From positions 1 through 45,980 of the forward strand of contig CAIJNL010000019.1 of the NCBI GenBank assembly GCA_903822005.1: a stretch of 45,980 bases of DNA. The letters are read 5' to 3'. This document shows, piece by piece, positions 33,087-42,614 of the stretch (its first letter is position 1; each line of letters begins with the position of its first letter). A model generated the notes under the pieces. The model ran no database searches. It saw nothing but the letters and a program-made list of their open reading frames with translations, and was not told where the DNA came from. Position numbers and translations under genes: made by a program. This DNA comes from an uncultured Nitrospiraceae bacterium. GTDB lineage: Bacteria > Nitrospirota > Thermodesulfovibrionia > Thermodesulfovibrionales > Dissulfurispiraceae.

Positions 33087-34547
33087 TTAGAAGTTGAGCT
33101 GTATTCCGTGCCTGATTGCCCAAGGATCTGAATATCTGTCAGTCCCGCGGGTACCAGCGGTTGCATCCTTGAAGAAGCGGCCTGCAAAGAGGTAGCCGCC
33201 TTCTACGAAGTACTTAAGGCCCTTGTCGATCTGATAGGTAAGCGTAGTGTCGATTTCGGTACCGATGTACTTGTGTGTTACTGATGTTCCTGCATTCGTG
33301 GTCAGGAGTCCGCCGCCAAATGCGCTCTTGGCTGCGTTAAGCAGTGTCAAGGAACCAGCGATATTGAGTCCCTTCATAACATCTGCACCTGCGCCAAGCT
33401 TTACGAACATGGTGTTCTGAAGTCCGCCTGCGATGTTGCCTGCAGCATTGGCGGTCATGTAGTCATATACGAAAGTATAATGCACAACATCTGACTGTGA
33501 GGTAAGGAAAGTTCCTACCTTGTTATCAGTTGCGCTGTCGCCGCTGCCATAGCCCAGGTCAAGAGACAGGGTTACAGGAGCAAATGTGTAGGCTGCGCCG
33601 GCTGTTAAAGCAAAGCCTCTGTAATGCCATTTCGGCGGAACATTGTCGCCACCGGTCTGGAAGTCAGCAGTACCATACAGTTTGAAACCCTGGATGTTGG
33701 CCTTTGCATTTACGCCGATGTTATAAAGATTTGAATAAAGGGCTTTTGTCTGTAATGCGCCTGAGCTTAAGCCCCATGCGCCGGGAGCGCCGCTGGTACC
33801 GTTCTGGCTCTGAATCATGCTGACATCAGCGCCGATTGATACGTCTTTGTTGATGGCATAGTTAATGCCCAATGAATACATGTCCTGATCGTCAGCAGAG
33901 TTTGTGTTGCCTTCCCACAACTTTACGGTTGTGAAAGAAATGTCAAGACCCTTAATCGGGTTGATTCCGACTACGATGGCATCATCGCCCTGCAGGGAGT
34001 GGCTATAAAATACGCCTGCGCCTACAGTAATCATCTGATGACCGATCTTGATATAGGCAGGAATTCCAAAGAGGCCTGAACCAGAGTGCTGAATCCATGC
34101 CTGAAGAACGCGCATTTCATTCTGCTTCTGGTCGCCCAACCTGAAAGTTCCGCCGTAGCTCCTGGCTGCCACGCCGCTGTCGGCCGCGCCCCAAGTCGAG
34201 TTTTCACCGGTGTTTTTGCCGGTGTCGGCTGCTTCGAGCTGGATGAATCCGATTGTGTTCGGAGACACTTTGGCTTCTACATTGAGCCTGTACCTGGAAT
34301 CATAGAGCATATGCTCGCTTTTTCCAAATGTGGTGTTCGATGTGGTCAGAGCCTGGTTGCGGTCAAAGTCACCCGGGTTCTGCCTGATGGACCCGCGGAT
34401 CCTGAGCTCGCCGCCGATGGTTACCTGCGTGCCGCCCGTTGCGATGGCTGCTGTGGTGTCAGCCGGGATTTCGGCCTGGATTGCGAACGAGCTTGCCGCA
34501 AAACCGAGCACGAAAAGTGCTACTGCAAAAATAATGAATTTTTTCAC
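33087..34547 (-). CDS. outer-membrane porin
   Basis: 486 residues from a GTG start with GGGGG and AGGA upstream. Signal peptide KKFIIFAVALFVLGFAASSFA, then beta strands throughout: GGELRIRGSIRQN, YRLNVEAKVSPNTIGFIQLE, AYIKIGHQMITVGAGVFYSH and others. It ends in an aromatic residue (GIQLNF), the BamA recognition signal. The length and the GELRIRG start fit large general or alginate-type porins common in Nitrospirota and Deltaproteobacteria. The substrate cannot be inferred. It has a strong promoter about 170 nt upstream, a long 5' UTR and a strong terminator, consistent with an abundant protein. Confidence 0.88.
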   Translation of the reverse strand: MKKFIIFAVALFVLGFAASSFAIQAEIPADTTAAIATGGTQVTIGGELRIRGSIRQNPGDFDRNQALTTSNTTFGKSEHMLYDSRYRLNVEAKVSPNTIGFIQLEAADTGKNTGENSTWGAADSGVAARSYGGTFRLGDQKQNEMRVLQAWIQHSGSGLFGIPAYIKIGHQMITVGAGVFYSHSLQGDDAIVVGINPIKGLDISFTTVKLWEGNTNSADDQDMYSLGINYAINKDVSIGADVSMIQSQNGTSGAPGAWGLSSGALQTKALYSNLYNIGVNAKANIQGFKLYGTADFQTGGDNVPPKWHYRGFALTAGAAYTFAPVTLSLDLGYGSGDSATDNKVGTFLTSQSDVVHYTFVYDYMTANAAGNIAGGLQNTMFVKLGAGADVMKGLNIAGSLTLLNAAKSAFGGGLLTTNAGTSVTHKYIGTEIDTTLTYQIDKGLKYFVEGGYLFAGRFFKDATAGTRGTDRYSDPWAIRHGIQLNF

Positions 34548-34575
34548 TTCCTAACCCCCATGGTTAGTTCAGTTT

Positions 34576-34592
34576 ACTCTGCCAAGGGCAGA
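34576..34592 (-). promoter_or_regulatory. hairpin in the porin 5' UTR
   Basis: CTCTGCC-CTT-GGCAGAG on the minus strand forms a 7-bp stem with a 3-nt loop, about 30 nt upstream of the porin start. It could stabilise the mRNA or bind a small RNA. The structure is seen; the role is a guess. Confidence 0.45.
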
Positions 34593-34716
34593 GGTACTAA
34601 AGCTTTTACAACTTTGCTAAAAAGTCTACTGTCTACTATGCCCTTCCTTCTATCACCCCCTTCTCTAGACTGCAAGAATAGGCTCCCGAAATGGGGTCTT
34701 TTAAAACTTGTGATAG

Positions 34717-34745
34717 TTTATACTAACTGCTTGATACAATGTCAA
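34717..34745 (-). promoter_or_regulatory. porin promoter
   Basis: Minus-strand -35 TTGACA (34740-34745), 17-nt spacer, -10 TATAAA (34717-34722). It predicts a 5' UTR of about 160 nt. The stretch from here to 34937 holds no other recognised feature. Confidence 0.85.
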
Positions 34746-34937
34746 GCAAAAAATATCAAAAACAGTAATGTAAAAAAAGCAATAAATATGCCACAAGTAA
34801 CATTGTTGATGTGTAAGGCTAATCCCCAGCGAAGCAAGGGGTTGATTGTGGTCATATGACAACAGAATGTGAAATAAAACCGCGCTTTCAATATACCCGG
34901 CTGCAGACTGTGCCCAATACAGACAGCTGACACCATT

Positions 34938-36239
34938 TTAGCCTCTGCCCACGCAGTAATAAGTAAACCCCAGTCCGCGCATTTTTTCCGGGGAGTAGAT
35001 GTTTCTAAGGTCAAAAAACAGAAGGCCTTTCAAAAGACGCTTGATACGGTCCATATCCAGGCTTCTGAACTGGTTCCATTCCGTCACAATCACGAGCGCG
35101 TCGGCGCCCGCGCATGCATCATAGGCATCCGCGCAGAAGGTGATTCCGGATATCTCTTTTTTTGCGTTCTCCATGGCCACAGGATCATATGCCCTTATTT
35201 TCAGGCCCTGCTTCAGCAAATCTCTTATAATGTTGAGGGATGGCGCATCCCGCATGTCATCCGTATTAGGCTTGAATGACAGACCGAGAATGGCGATCGT
35301 CTTTCCACTGCTGTCGGGGATGGCCGCTTTTATCTTTTCACTCATCCACTCTATCTGCCGGCTGTTTGCCTTTACGGCTGCATCCACTACTGACATGTCG
35401 ACCCCGTGTGCGCTTCCTATACTGATAAGCGCCTTTGTGTCCTTCGGAAAACAGGACCCGCCGTACCCCGCGCCCGCATGCAGGAACTTGGGGCCTATCC
35501 TGTTGTCGAGGCCCATTCCCTTGGCAACAACATTTACATCAGCGCCTACCTTTTCACAAAGCCTTGATATCTCATTTATAAAGGATATCTTGGTTGCGAG
35601 AAAGGCATTGGCAGCGTATTTTATGAGTTCTGCCGTCTCTATGTTGGAAATGACGATCGGAGTCTCTATCAGATAAAGCGGCTTGTACAGATCTTTCATG
35701 ATGGCTATGGCCTGCTGGCTGTCGGCGCCTATGACTACCCTGTTGGGCCTCATGAAGTCTTCGATGGCCGCGCCTTCACGCAGAAATTCGGGATTCGAGA
35801 CAATGTCGAAATCAACCGGCTGCTTAAGGTTGTCAGAGATGATCTTTCTCAGCCGTTCGCCTGTTCCGACCGGCACCGTGCTTTTTGTAACTATTACCTT
35901 GTAGCTTTTGATGTGCTGCGCTATCTCTTTCGCGACAGCATCCACGTAGCTCAGGTCGGCAGAGCCGTCGCTGAGTGGCGGGGTGCCCACGGCTATAAAG
36001 ACCACAAGCGCTTCCTCGATGGCCCCGGCTATTTCAGAGGTGAATTTGAGTCTGCCTTCGGCATGGTTCCTCTTGACCATGTCGTCCAGCCCCGGCTCAT
36101 AAAAAGGCACCACGCCCTTTTTCAGCGACTTCACTTTTCCCTTGTCATTATCGACGCATGTCACATTTACACCGAACTCCGAAAAGCAGACGCCTGTGAC
36201 AAGACCTACATAACCTGTTCCGACAACCGCGACATGCAA
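34938..36239 (-). CDS. ugd: UDP-glucose 6-dehydrogenase
   Basis: 433 residues. It oxidises UDP-glucose to UDP-glucuronate with two NAD+, in the cytoplasm, feeding capsule, exopolysaccharide or LPS synthesis. The N-terminal Rossmann motif is VAVVGTGYVGLV. The catalytic cysteine lies in GYGGSCFPKDTKAL, with NPEFLREG and the central helix KYAANAFLATKISFINE. The C-terminal UDP-binding domain has ILGLSFKPNTDDMRDAPS. I chose a TTG start at 36239 because GGAGGTGGGA precedes it and the protein then begins MHVAVVGTG. The frame itself extends six codons further. It is divergent from the TPR gene at 36397. Confidence 0.95.
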   Translation of the reverse strand: MHVAVVGTGYVGLVTGVCFSEFGVNVTCVDNDKGKVKSLKKGVVPFYEPGLDDMVKRNHAEGRLKFTSEIAGAIEEALVVFIAVGTPPLSDGSADLSYVDAVAKEIAQHIKSYKVIVTKSTVPVGTGERLRKIISDNLKQPVDFDIVSNPEFLREGAAIEDFMRPNRVVIGADSQQAIAIMKDLYKPLYLIETPIVISNIETAELIKYAANAFLATKISFINEISRLCEKVGADVNVVAKGMGLDNRIGPKFLHAGAGYGGSCFPKDTKALISIGSAHGVDMSVVDAAVKANSRQIEWMSEKIKAAIPDSSGKTIAILGLSFKPNTDDMRDAPSLNIIRDLLKQGLKIRAYDPVAMENAKKEISGITFCADAYDACAGADALVIVTEWNQFRSLDMDRIKRLLKGLLFFDLRNIYSPEKMRGLGFTYYCVGRG

Positions 36240-36284
36240 ATCCCACCTCCAGAACAAATAGAATCAAGTTATTTTGATAAAACT

Positions 36285-36296
36285 GTTAATATTAAC
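36285..36296. promoter_or_regulatory. palindrome between ugd and the TPR gene
   Basis: GTTAATATTAAC is a perfect 12-bp palindrome, 46 nt upstream of the ugd start and 31 nt from the -35 of the divergent gene. It could be an operator. Confidence 0.3.
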
Positions 36297-36326
36297 TGTC
36301 AGCAAGGCGCACTGGCAAAATCGGCC

Positions 36327-36355
36327 TTGACATTTTGTATATCTTAACATATATT
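36327..36355 (+). promoter_or_regulatory. consensus promoter of the TPR gene
   Basis: -35 TTGACA (36327-36332), 17-nt spacer, -10 TATATT (36350-36355). Transcription would start near 36362, giving a 35-nt leader with GAGGGG before the TTG start. Confidence 0.85.
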
Positions 36356-36396
36356 TTTAACGTCGTATATAAATAAGGACTTCTCAGAGGGGTGTC

Positions 36397-36960
36397 TTGG
36401 ATATAGATCGTAAACGCGACCCTATAGGTTACTACAGTCACCTGATCAAGAATAATCCGCAGGATTACCGGGCGCTCAATAACCGGGGAAATGAATATGA
36501 AAAGCGCGGGCATCACGACCTGGCTGTCGCCGACTACAATCGGGCACTCGAAATCAGGCCGGACTTCACCATTGTATACATAAACCGCGGGAACGCGCAT
36601 CAGAAGGTGGGTGAATACGAGAAAGCCCTGCAGGACTACAGCAGGGCCATTGAACTTAACCCGCACAGCGACATGGCATATAACAACCGCGGCTTTCACA
36701 AGATCTTGATGGGCGATCTTGAAGGCGCTGAGCGCGATATAATCAGCGCGCTCGAAATAAGTCCAAACAATATTTATGCCCTGAACAGCATGGCAGAGCT
36801 CCTTGCGGCCAGAAATGAGCCGGAGAGGGCATGCCAGTGCCTGAGAGATGCTATAGAAAAAGGGTACAATAACTGGAACTATATAAAGACATCCAGGACT
36901 TACGAGAATATCCGCACTTCAGAGTGTTTTCGCAAAATAGTTGAAGAAAAGTTGGCATAG
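36397..36960 (+). CDS. TPR protein
   Basis: 187 residues from a TTG start with GAGGGG 6 nt upstream. Three to four TPRs (YRALNNRGNEYEKRGHHDLA; FTIVYINRGNAHQKVGEYEKAL; DMAYNNRGFHKILMGDLEGAE) are followed by a C-terminal part with YNNWNYIKTSRTYENIRT. It has no signal peptide, so it is cytoplasmic. The repeat style (NNRGN...YSRAIELNP) is that of the TPR tails of the two GT-C proteins downstream. It may be a detached adaptor for them. Confidence 0.8.
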   Translation: MDIDRKRDPIGYYSHLIKNNPQDYRALNNRGNEYEKRGHHDLAVADYNRALEIRPDFTIVYINRGNAHQKVGEYEKALQDYSRAIELNPHSDMAYNNRGFHKILMGDLEGAERDIISALEISPNNIYALNSMAELLAARNEPERACQCLRDAIEKGYNNWNYIKTSRTYENIRTSECFRKIVEEKLA

Positions 36961-37082
36961 CCCTCCCCGGAAGTCCGCTTTGCTCTGTTCATTGTTTGTC
37001 CGCATTTCAGCTGACGCGTCTGTAACTGACAGTTTTGTTATAATATTCTGCGGCTGCATATATGGGGGCATGATTACCGGCA

Positions 37083-39044
37083 ATGAGCAAATCAAAGAAG
37101 AATATGGCAGTTATTCCGCCAGAAAGACCTGGTGACAAAATTAAAGGTGGCTTATTCCCCGTATTGCCGCTTGCAAGGGGCAGGACTATTCTTGTTTTGG
37201 CCATTATTTTATTGCTTGCCACGGCTGTTTATTCCAACTCAATAAACAACGGTTTTACCAACTGGGACGATCATAAGAATGTCTATGAAAATTATGCCAT
37301 AAGGGATTTCAGCGCAGCGAACATAAAGCACTGGTTTACGAAACCTCTTTCCGGCATGTATACGCCGTTGGCCTATATTTCCTTTGCGATCGACTACAAG
37401 TTAGGCGGGCTCGATCCGCGCATTTATCACCTTGTTAATCTGATCCTTCACCTGCTGAATATAAGTCTCGTTTATTTTATAGCCGGGCGGTTCGCACGGG
37501 GAAAAGAGATCGCCGGAGTTGTAGCCCTGCTTTTCGCCATACACCCTATGAATGTGGGTGCCGTGGCATGGGTTTCGGGCAGGAGCACGCTTCTCTTTTC
37601 GTCATTTTACCTGGCGGCTTTCTACAGTTATTTGCTTTATCTGGACCATAAATTCAGGAACAGGTATCTCGTTTATGCGCTGATCTTATTTATTTTGTCA
37701 CTATTGTCCAAATCTGCTGCGGTTACCCTGCCGGTGCTGCTGCTTTTAACAGACTATTATTTCGGCAGAAAGATTGATAAACGGGCCGCGGCAGAGAAAG
37801 TGCCATTTTTCGTGCTTTCAGTTATATTTGGTGTGCTGACTTTTATATTCAGACAGGATGCGGGAACCCTGGCGAGCATATATGTTTATTCATTTATCGA
37901 GAGGGTGTTTCTTGTTTGTTATGCGCTGGCATTTTATATAGTCAAGCTGTTTCTGCCAATAAATCTCTCGCCGTACTATCCATATCCGGATAAAGTCGCC
38001 GGTTTATTGCCCTGGGAATTCTACCTGTCGCCGCTGGTTCTGGCGGGCATTGCCGGGTTGATCATATGGGCCCGCGATTTCAGGCGTGAGCTCATGTTTG
38101 GCGCCGGGTTCTTTATAGTGCATATAGCGTTGCTGCTGCGGATAATCCCCATGGGCGGAGATTTTGTCTGCGACCGTTATATGTATCTCCCGGGCATCGG
38201 GATTTTTCTCATAGTCGGCCTGGCTTATAGCAGGGCGAGGCAAGGTAAGGGGCCGTTCAGATCAAAGGTGTTTGTGCTTCTGTCGGCAGTGATGATTATT
38301 GCGGCACTGGCCCTGTCAATTGTGGCGTATGATAAAAACAGGACATGGAAAGACAGTCTGACATTGTGGGATGAGGTCATCAAGACGGGTGCGAAGTCCC
38401 CGCTGACCTACAATAACAGATGTGTAGCCAGGATTGCCGTAAAAGATTATATCGGCGCAATAGATGATTGCAACAGGGCACTGCTAATTGATCCGTTGTG
38501 GGTCGCTGCCTATGTTAACAGGGCGAGCGCAAAATCTTTCTTAAAAGATTATTCGGGCGCCATGGCTGATTATGAACAGGCATTGAAAATAGCCCCTGAC
38601 AGCTATGAAATATTCCATTCGCGCTGTCTTGTAAGACGTGAGGCGGGAGATTTAAAAGGCTCAATCAAGGATTGCGAAGAGGCGGCCAAATCAGATCTTT
38701 ATGACGGCAAAGCCCTCGCGGTTTTATGCAGCCTGCGTCTCGAATCCGGAGACACAGGAGGCGCCGTGGCCGACTGCTCAAGACTTGCCGCATCGCGTCC
38801 TGGTGATGTGTCTGCCATGGCAAACCTGGGCAATGCCCAGGCACTGGGCGGGATGTGCAGAGAGGCAATCAGCACATTAAGCTCGGCAGTGGCCTTAGGC
38901 GACAATGATAAGAATGCATTTTATAATCGCGCTGTGTGCCGGATGAAACTCGGCGATAATCAGGGAGCCTGTTCGGACTGGAAAGAGAGCGCAAAACTTG
39001 GTGACATTGAGAGCGCAGGATTGCTCGGGAAATACTGCAAGTAA
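37083..39044 (+). CDS. TMTC-like GT-C glycosyltransferase with TPR tail (tandem copy 1)
   Basis: 653 residues. A basic cytoplasmic N-terminus is followed by about ten membrane helices (35-430). The first periplasmic loop reads GFTNWDDHKNVYENYAI, with the paired Asp expected of GT-C enzymes. MYTPLAYISFAIDYKLGGLDPRIYH is almost identical in the next gene. Five to six TPRs occupy about 440-650 and end in GDNQGACSDWKESAKLG. The role is probably sugar transfer from a polyprenyl-phosphate donor to an extracytoplasmic acceptor. The start has a weak ribosome binding site (GGGGG 16 nt away); a TATAAT lies near 37037. Confidence 0.8.
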   Translation: MSKSKKNMAVIPPERPGDKIKGGLFPVLPLARGRTILVLAIILLLATAVYSNSINNGFTNWDDHKNVYENYAIRDFSAANIKHWFTKPLSGMYTPLAYISFAIDYKLGGLDPRIYHLVNLILHLLNISLVYFIAGRFARGKEIAGVVALLFAIHPMNVGAVAWVSGRSTLLFSSFYLAAFYSYLLYLDHKFRNRYLVYALILFILSLLSKSAAVTLPVLLLLTDYYFGRKIDKRAAAEKVPFFVLSVIFGVLTFIFRQDAGTLASIYVYSFIERVFLVCYALAFYIVKLFLPINLSPYYPYPDKVAGLLPWEFYLSPLVLAGIAGLIIWARDFRRELMFGAGFFIVHIALLLRIIPMGGDFVCDRYMYLPGIGIFLIVGLAYSRARQGKGPFRSKVFVLLSAVMIIAALALSIVAYDKNRTWKDSLTLWDEVIKTGAKSPLTYNNRCVARIAVKDYIGAIDDCNRALLIDPLWVAAYVNRASAKSFLKDYSGAMADYEQALKIAPDSYEIFHSRCLVRREAGDLKGSIKDCEEAAKSDLYDGKALAVLCSLRLESGDTGGAVADCSRLAASRPGDVSAMANLGNAQALGGMCREAISTLSSAVALGDNDKNAFYNRAVCRMKLGDNQGACSDWKESAKLGDIESAGLLGKYCK

Positions 39045-39144
39045 GTGAATACTGATATCGGAATCAGGGGTGAATGAGTCTGGTCCGGGGGTCCGGGTTG
39101 AAAAGGCATAGCTCTAAATAGTATCTTAGAGCCTGGTTAATGTT

Positions 39145-41325
39145 ATGGGAATGAAAAGAAATAAAAAAAAGGCGGGGAAGATATATGTGCCTGCAGATGC
39201 ATCCCCCGGAAGAGAGGCAGCCGGCATCAACTCGTCTGGCCTCAATCCGCGTGTTAAAACACTTTTACTGCTGTCCGCGATACTGCTGTTGACAGTCGTT
39301 GTTTATTCCGGCTCTATCAACAACGGGTTTGTGCGATGGGACGATAATCAAAACGTATACGAAAACATGGAAATCAGGACGCTTAGTGCCTCGAGTATCA
39401 AAACATTTTTCACGAAGCCATTGATCTCGATGTATACGCCGCTGGTCTATGTTTCATATGCGATAGATTATAAAATAGGGGGTCTTGATCCCCGGATATA
39501 CCATCTGACCAACCTGCTCCTTCATCTGATTAATATAGCCCTGCTTTTTTTCATTGTAAGGCAGTTTACCCAAAGGGTGGAGATCTCTGTCATTGTGGCG
39601 CTGCTTTTCGCCATACATCCGCTGAATACCGGCGCGGTCGCTCCGGCCTCGACCAGAAGCACACTGCTTTATTCGCTTTTTTATCTTGCGTCATTTTATT
39701 GCTATATTCTATACCTGAAAAAAGATTATAATGCCAGATATATCGTTTTAGCCTGTCTCTTTTTTATCATGTCCCTGTTGTCCAAGTCCGCTGCTGTTGT
39801 TCTGCCTCTTTTATTCTGCCTTGCCGATTATTATTGCAAAAGAAAATATGACGTCAGGGCAATAGCAGAAAAAATCCCGTTTTTTGCTCTTTCGCTTGTC
39901 TTCGGTATTTTGACGTTTGTTTTAAGAGCAGATGCCGGACATCTGGAAAGTCAGTATGTTTTTTCAGTATTCGAAAGGACATTTATTGTCGCATATTCCA
40001 TTGCATTCTACATGTTCAAAGTGTTGGTTCCCGTGAAACTTTCGGCCCTTTATCCTTATCCGGTCAAGATTGACGGGCTTCTTCCGTTTTGGTTTTATAT
40101 GGCCCCGCTTGCTGCCGCCGCTGTCGCGTTTTTGATTTATAGGCTTAAAAACTACAGAAGAGAGCTTATCTTCGGTGTCCTGTTCTTTTTGATTAATATT
40201 GTATTGGTCCTGAAAATAGTTCCTATGGGCGACGAAATGGTTTGTGACCGTTACGCGTATCTGCCCTATATAGGGTTTTTCCTCATTCTGGGATGGGTTT
40301 ATTGCCGCATTGCCGACAGAGCAGGCGACGGACCAGGCTGGATTAAAAAAACCTTCCTGATTTCACTTGTGGTTTATAGCATTGTCTTTTCCGCCGTCTC
40401 TTATGACAGGATTAAGGTCTGGAAGGACAGTATTGCATTGTTTAATGATGTCATTGAAAAGTATCCAAACGTGGATGCGGCATACAATAACCGGGGTAAT
40501 TTCAAAAAAGACCTGAAGGATTATTCCGGGGCGATCGAAGATTATAACAGGGCAATTGAAGCCTATCCCCGGAATTTCCTGGCATATAATAATCGCGGCA
40601 CCGCGAAAATCGAATGGAAAAAAGATTATGCGGGCGCTTTGGCCGATTACAACAGGGCCATAGAGATCAAGCCCAATTTGGCCCTCGCATTTTATAACCG
40701 TGCCAACATAAAAAAGGACCATGGAGAGCTCGAAAATGCAATCGCCGATTATAGCAGGGCGCTGGACTTTGTGCCGGAGTATGTTGCGGCATATGTTAAC
40801 CGCGGGAATGTAAAAAAAGCCCTCAGGGATTATTATGGCGCGATGCAGGATTACGATAAGGCCATAGAGTTAAATCCGGTATATCTCCAGACATTTTTCA
40901 ACAGGGCACTGCTGAAGACGGAACAAAATGAGTATGCGGGGGCGCTTTCGGATTATAACAGGATCATCGAGATAGACCCTGATAATTTCAGGGCGTATTA
41001 CGAGCGTGGGAATATAAAAATTATACAGAAAGATTACGATGGCGCAATAGCCGAGTTCAGCAGGGCAGTAGCATTAAACCCAAACTTCGCTTATGCGTAT
41101 CACAATCGGGGCACCTTATATATGATGGTGAAAAAATATGCTGATGCAGTGTCTGACTACACTGAGGTTTTGCGTCTGAGTCCTCAAAATGGCGCTATTT
41201 ATTACAGTCGGGGATGGGGGAGGCTGCAGGCAGGAGATAAAGCCGGGGCCTGTGCGGACTGGCGCAGATCTCTTGAGCTAGGTGTTAAAGAGACCGCGGG
41301 CGTGATGCGGCAGCACTGTGGCTGA
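39145..41325 (+). CDS. TMTC-like GT-C glycosyltransferase with TPR tail (tandem copy 2)
   Basis: 726 residues and clearly a duplicate of the preceding gene: GFVRWDDNQNVYENMEIR, FFTKPLISMYTPLVYVSYAIDYK and MSLLSKSAAVVLPLL line up throughout. It has about ten membrane helices, then a longer tail of eight TPRs (about 445-715) with the strongly repeated pattern AYNNRGN.K..DY.GAI.DYNRAIE. The longer tail could reach a different partner or acceptor than copy 1. The membrane catalytic part is kept, including the WDD motif. The gap to copy 1 is 100 nt with no terminator. The start codon lacks a clear ribosome binding site, and an ATG two codons later is equally possible. Confidence 0.8.
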   Translation: MGMKRNKKKAGKIYVPADASPGREAAGINSSGLNPRVKTLLLLSAILLLTVVVYSGSINNGFVRWDDNQNVYENMEIRTLSASSIKTFFTKPLISMYTPLVYVSYAIDYKIGGLDPRIYHLTNLLLHLINIALLFFIVRQFTQRVEISVIVALLFAIHPLNTGAVAPASTRSTLLYSLFYLASFYCYILYLKKDYNARYIVLACLFFIMSLLSKSAAVVLPLLFCLADYYCKRKYDVRAIAEKIPFFALSLVFGILTFVLRADAGHLESQYVFSVFERTFIVAYSIAFYMFKVLVPVKLSALYPYPVKIDGLLPFWFYMAPLAAAAVAFLIYRLKNYRRELIFGVLFFLINIVLVLKIVPMGDEMVCDRYAYLPYIGFFLILGWVYCRIADRAGDGPGWIKKTFLISLVVYSIVFSAVSYDRIKVWKDSIALFNDVIEKYPNVDAAYNNRGNFKKDLKDYSGAIEDYNRAIEAYPRNFLAYNNRGTAKIEWKKDYAGALADYNRAIEIKPNLALAFYNRANIKKDHGELENAIADYSRALDFVPEYVAAYVNRGNVKKALRDYYGAMQDYDKAIELNPVYLQTFFNRALLKTEQNEYAGALSDYNRIIEIDPDNFRAYYERGNIKIIQKDYDGAIAEFSRAVALNPNFAYAYHNRGTLYMMVKKYADAVSDYTEVLRLSPQNGAIYYSRGWGRLQAGDKAGACADWRRSLELGVKETAGVMRQHCG

Positions 41326-41375
41326 CAGGTCTGCAGGGCCAAGGTGCCTGACTTCACAGGGGAAACTGCAAGCTA

Positions 41376-42614
41376 ATGACTCCTAAAACGATAATAAAAC
41401 TTGACAGGTATGCCGGCATCCCTTTGTGTTTTTTGCTTACCGGATTTGACCGCATAATAAAATTGTTTGCCGGCAAGGTATCCGGTCAGTACGTTCCTGA
41501 AAAAATCCTTTTCCTTAAGCTTACCGAGCAGGGAGCCAGTGTGCTCGCCCATTCGGCCATCAAACGTGCCGAAGGCATGGTGGGCCGGGAAAATGTATAT
41601 TTCTGCGTATTCCGGGAGAACAGGCCTGTTCTGGACATAATGGGCCTGGTTGATTCTGCAAATGTATTTGAGGTCAGCCAGGAGAGTCTTGCAAGCTTCT
41701 GCCGTGATATGCTCAGATTCTTATTTAAAACCAGAAAGCATAAAATAGACACGGTTATTGACATGGAGTTTTTTTCAAGGGCTTCAGCCATAATTTCATA
41801 TCTTTCAGGTGCCCGTGTCAGGGCGGGCTGTCATCGTTATTCTGCCGATTTGCCGTATCGCGGGGACCTAATGACACATAAAGTGCAGTACAACCCGTAT
41901 ATACATGTGGTGCATCAGTATGACCTGCTTGTGCAGGCAGTAACGAGGCCTCTGTCCGAATGTCCCATGCTCAAAGTCACCAGTGACGAAAAGCTTCCGT
42001 TGCCCACGCTCGTTAAGCCCCCTGAGCATGTTTTTGATAAGGTTAGAACAACTCTTCAAAAGCTTGGCGTTACAGAAGGCAGCCGGATTGTTCTTTTAAA
42101 TCCCAATGCAAGTGATATGCTGCCGATCAGAAAGTGGGGGACCGAAAGATTTATCGGGCTGGCCCGGCGACTGCTTGATAGTGACAAAAGACTGATCGTG
42201 CTCTTCACCGGCGCACCCTCAGAGCAGCCGGTTTGCGAGTCAATAGCTGCCAGCTTAAACTCTGCAAGGGCTGTCTGTCTGGCGGGACATACGACACTTG
42301 AGGAACTGATTGCCGTATATTGGATTGCTGACGTGCTTGTTACTAATGACAGCGGACCGGGACATTTCGCGTCACTTACAGACATTAAGACTGTTGTAAT
42401 GTTCGGCCCGGAAACCCCGCTTCTCTTCGGGCCGCTGGGAGAAACCGCGAGTGTTATATGGAAACGTCTTGCGTGCAGTCCATGCGTAAGCGCCTTTAAT
42501 CATCGCAATACCCCATGCGAAGATAATGTATGCATGAAGATGATAACGGTTGATGAAGTGTTTGATAAAATATCCGGCATTATAGCGGCGGGAAGAGAAA
42601 AGGATCTCGCATGA
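41376..42614 (+). CDS. GT9 glycosyltransferase (heptosyltransferase-like)
   Basis: 412 residues, GT-B fold of family 9, which transfers ADP-heptose or related sugars to LPS-type cores in the cytoplasm. The family signature VLLNPNASDMLPIRKWGTERFIGLARRLL is followed by the donor-binding LVTNDSGPGHFASLTDIKTVVMFGP. CSPCVSAFNHRNTPCEDNVCM near the C-terminus is the usual GT9 cysteine patch. The N-terminal stretch before KILFLKL is about 45 residues longer than in WaaC/WaaF and partly hydrophobic, so membrane association is possible. It overlaps the next gene by 4 nt (ATGA), so they are translationally coupled. Confidence 0.88.
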   Translation: MTPKTIIKLDRYAGIPLCFLLTGFDRIIKLFAGKVSGQYVPEKILFLKLTEQGASVLAHSAIKRAEGMVGRENVYFCVFRENRPVLDIMGLVDSANVFEVSQESLASFCRDMLRFLFKTRKHKIDTVIDMEFFSRASAIISYLSGARVRAGCHRYSADLPYRGDLMTHKVQYNPYIHVVHQYDLLVQAVTRPLSECPMLKVTSDEKLPLPTLVKPPEHVFDKVRTTLQKLGVTEGSRIVLLNPNASDMLPIRKWGTERFIGLARRLLDSDKRLIVLFTGAPSEQPVCESIAASLNSARAVCLAGHTTLEELIAVYWIADVLVTNDSGPGHFASLTDIKTVVMFGPETPLLFGPLGETASVIWKRLACSPCVSAFNHRNTPCEDNVCMKMITVDEVFDKISGIIAAGREKDLA

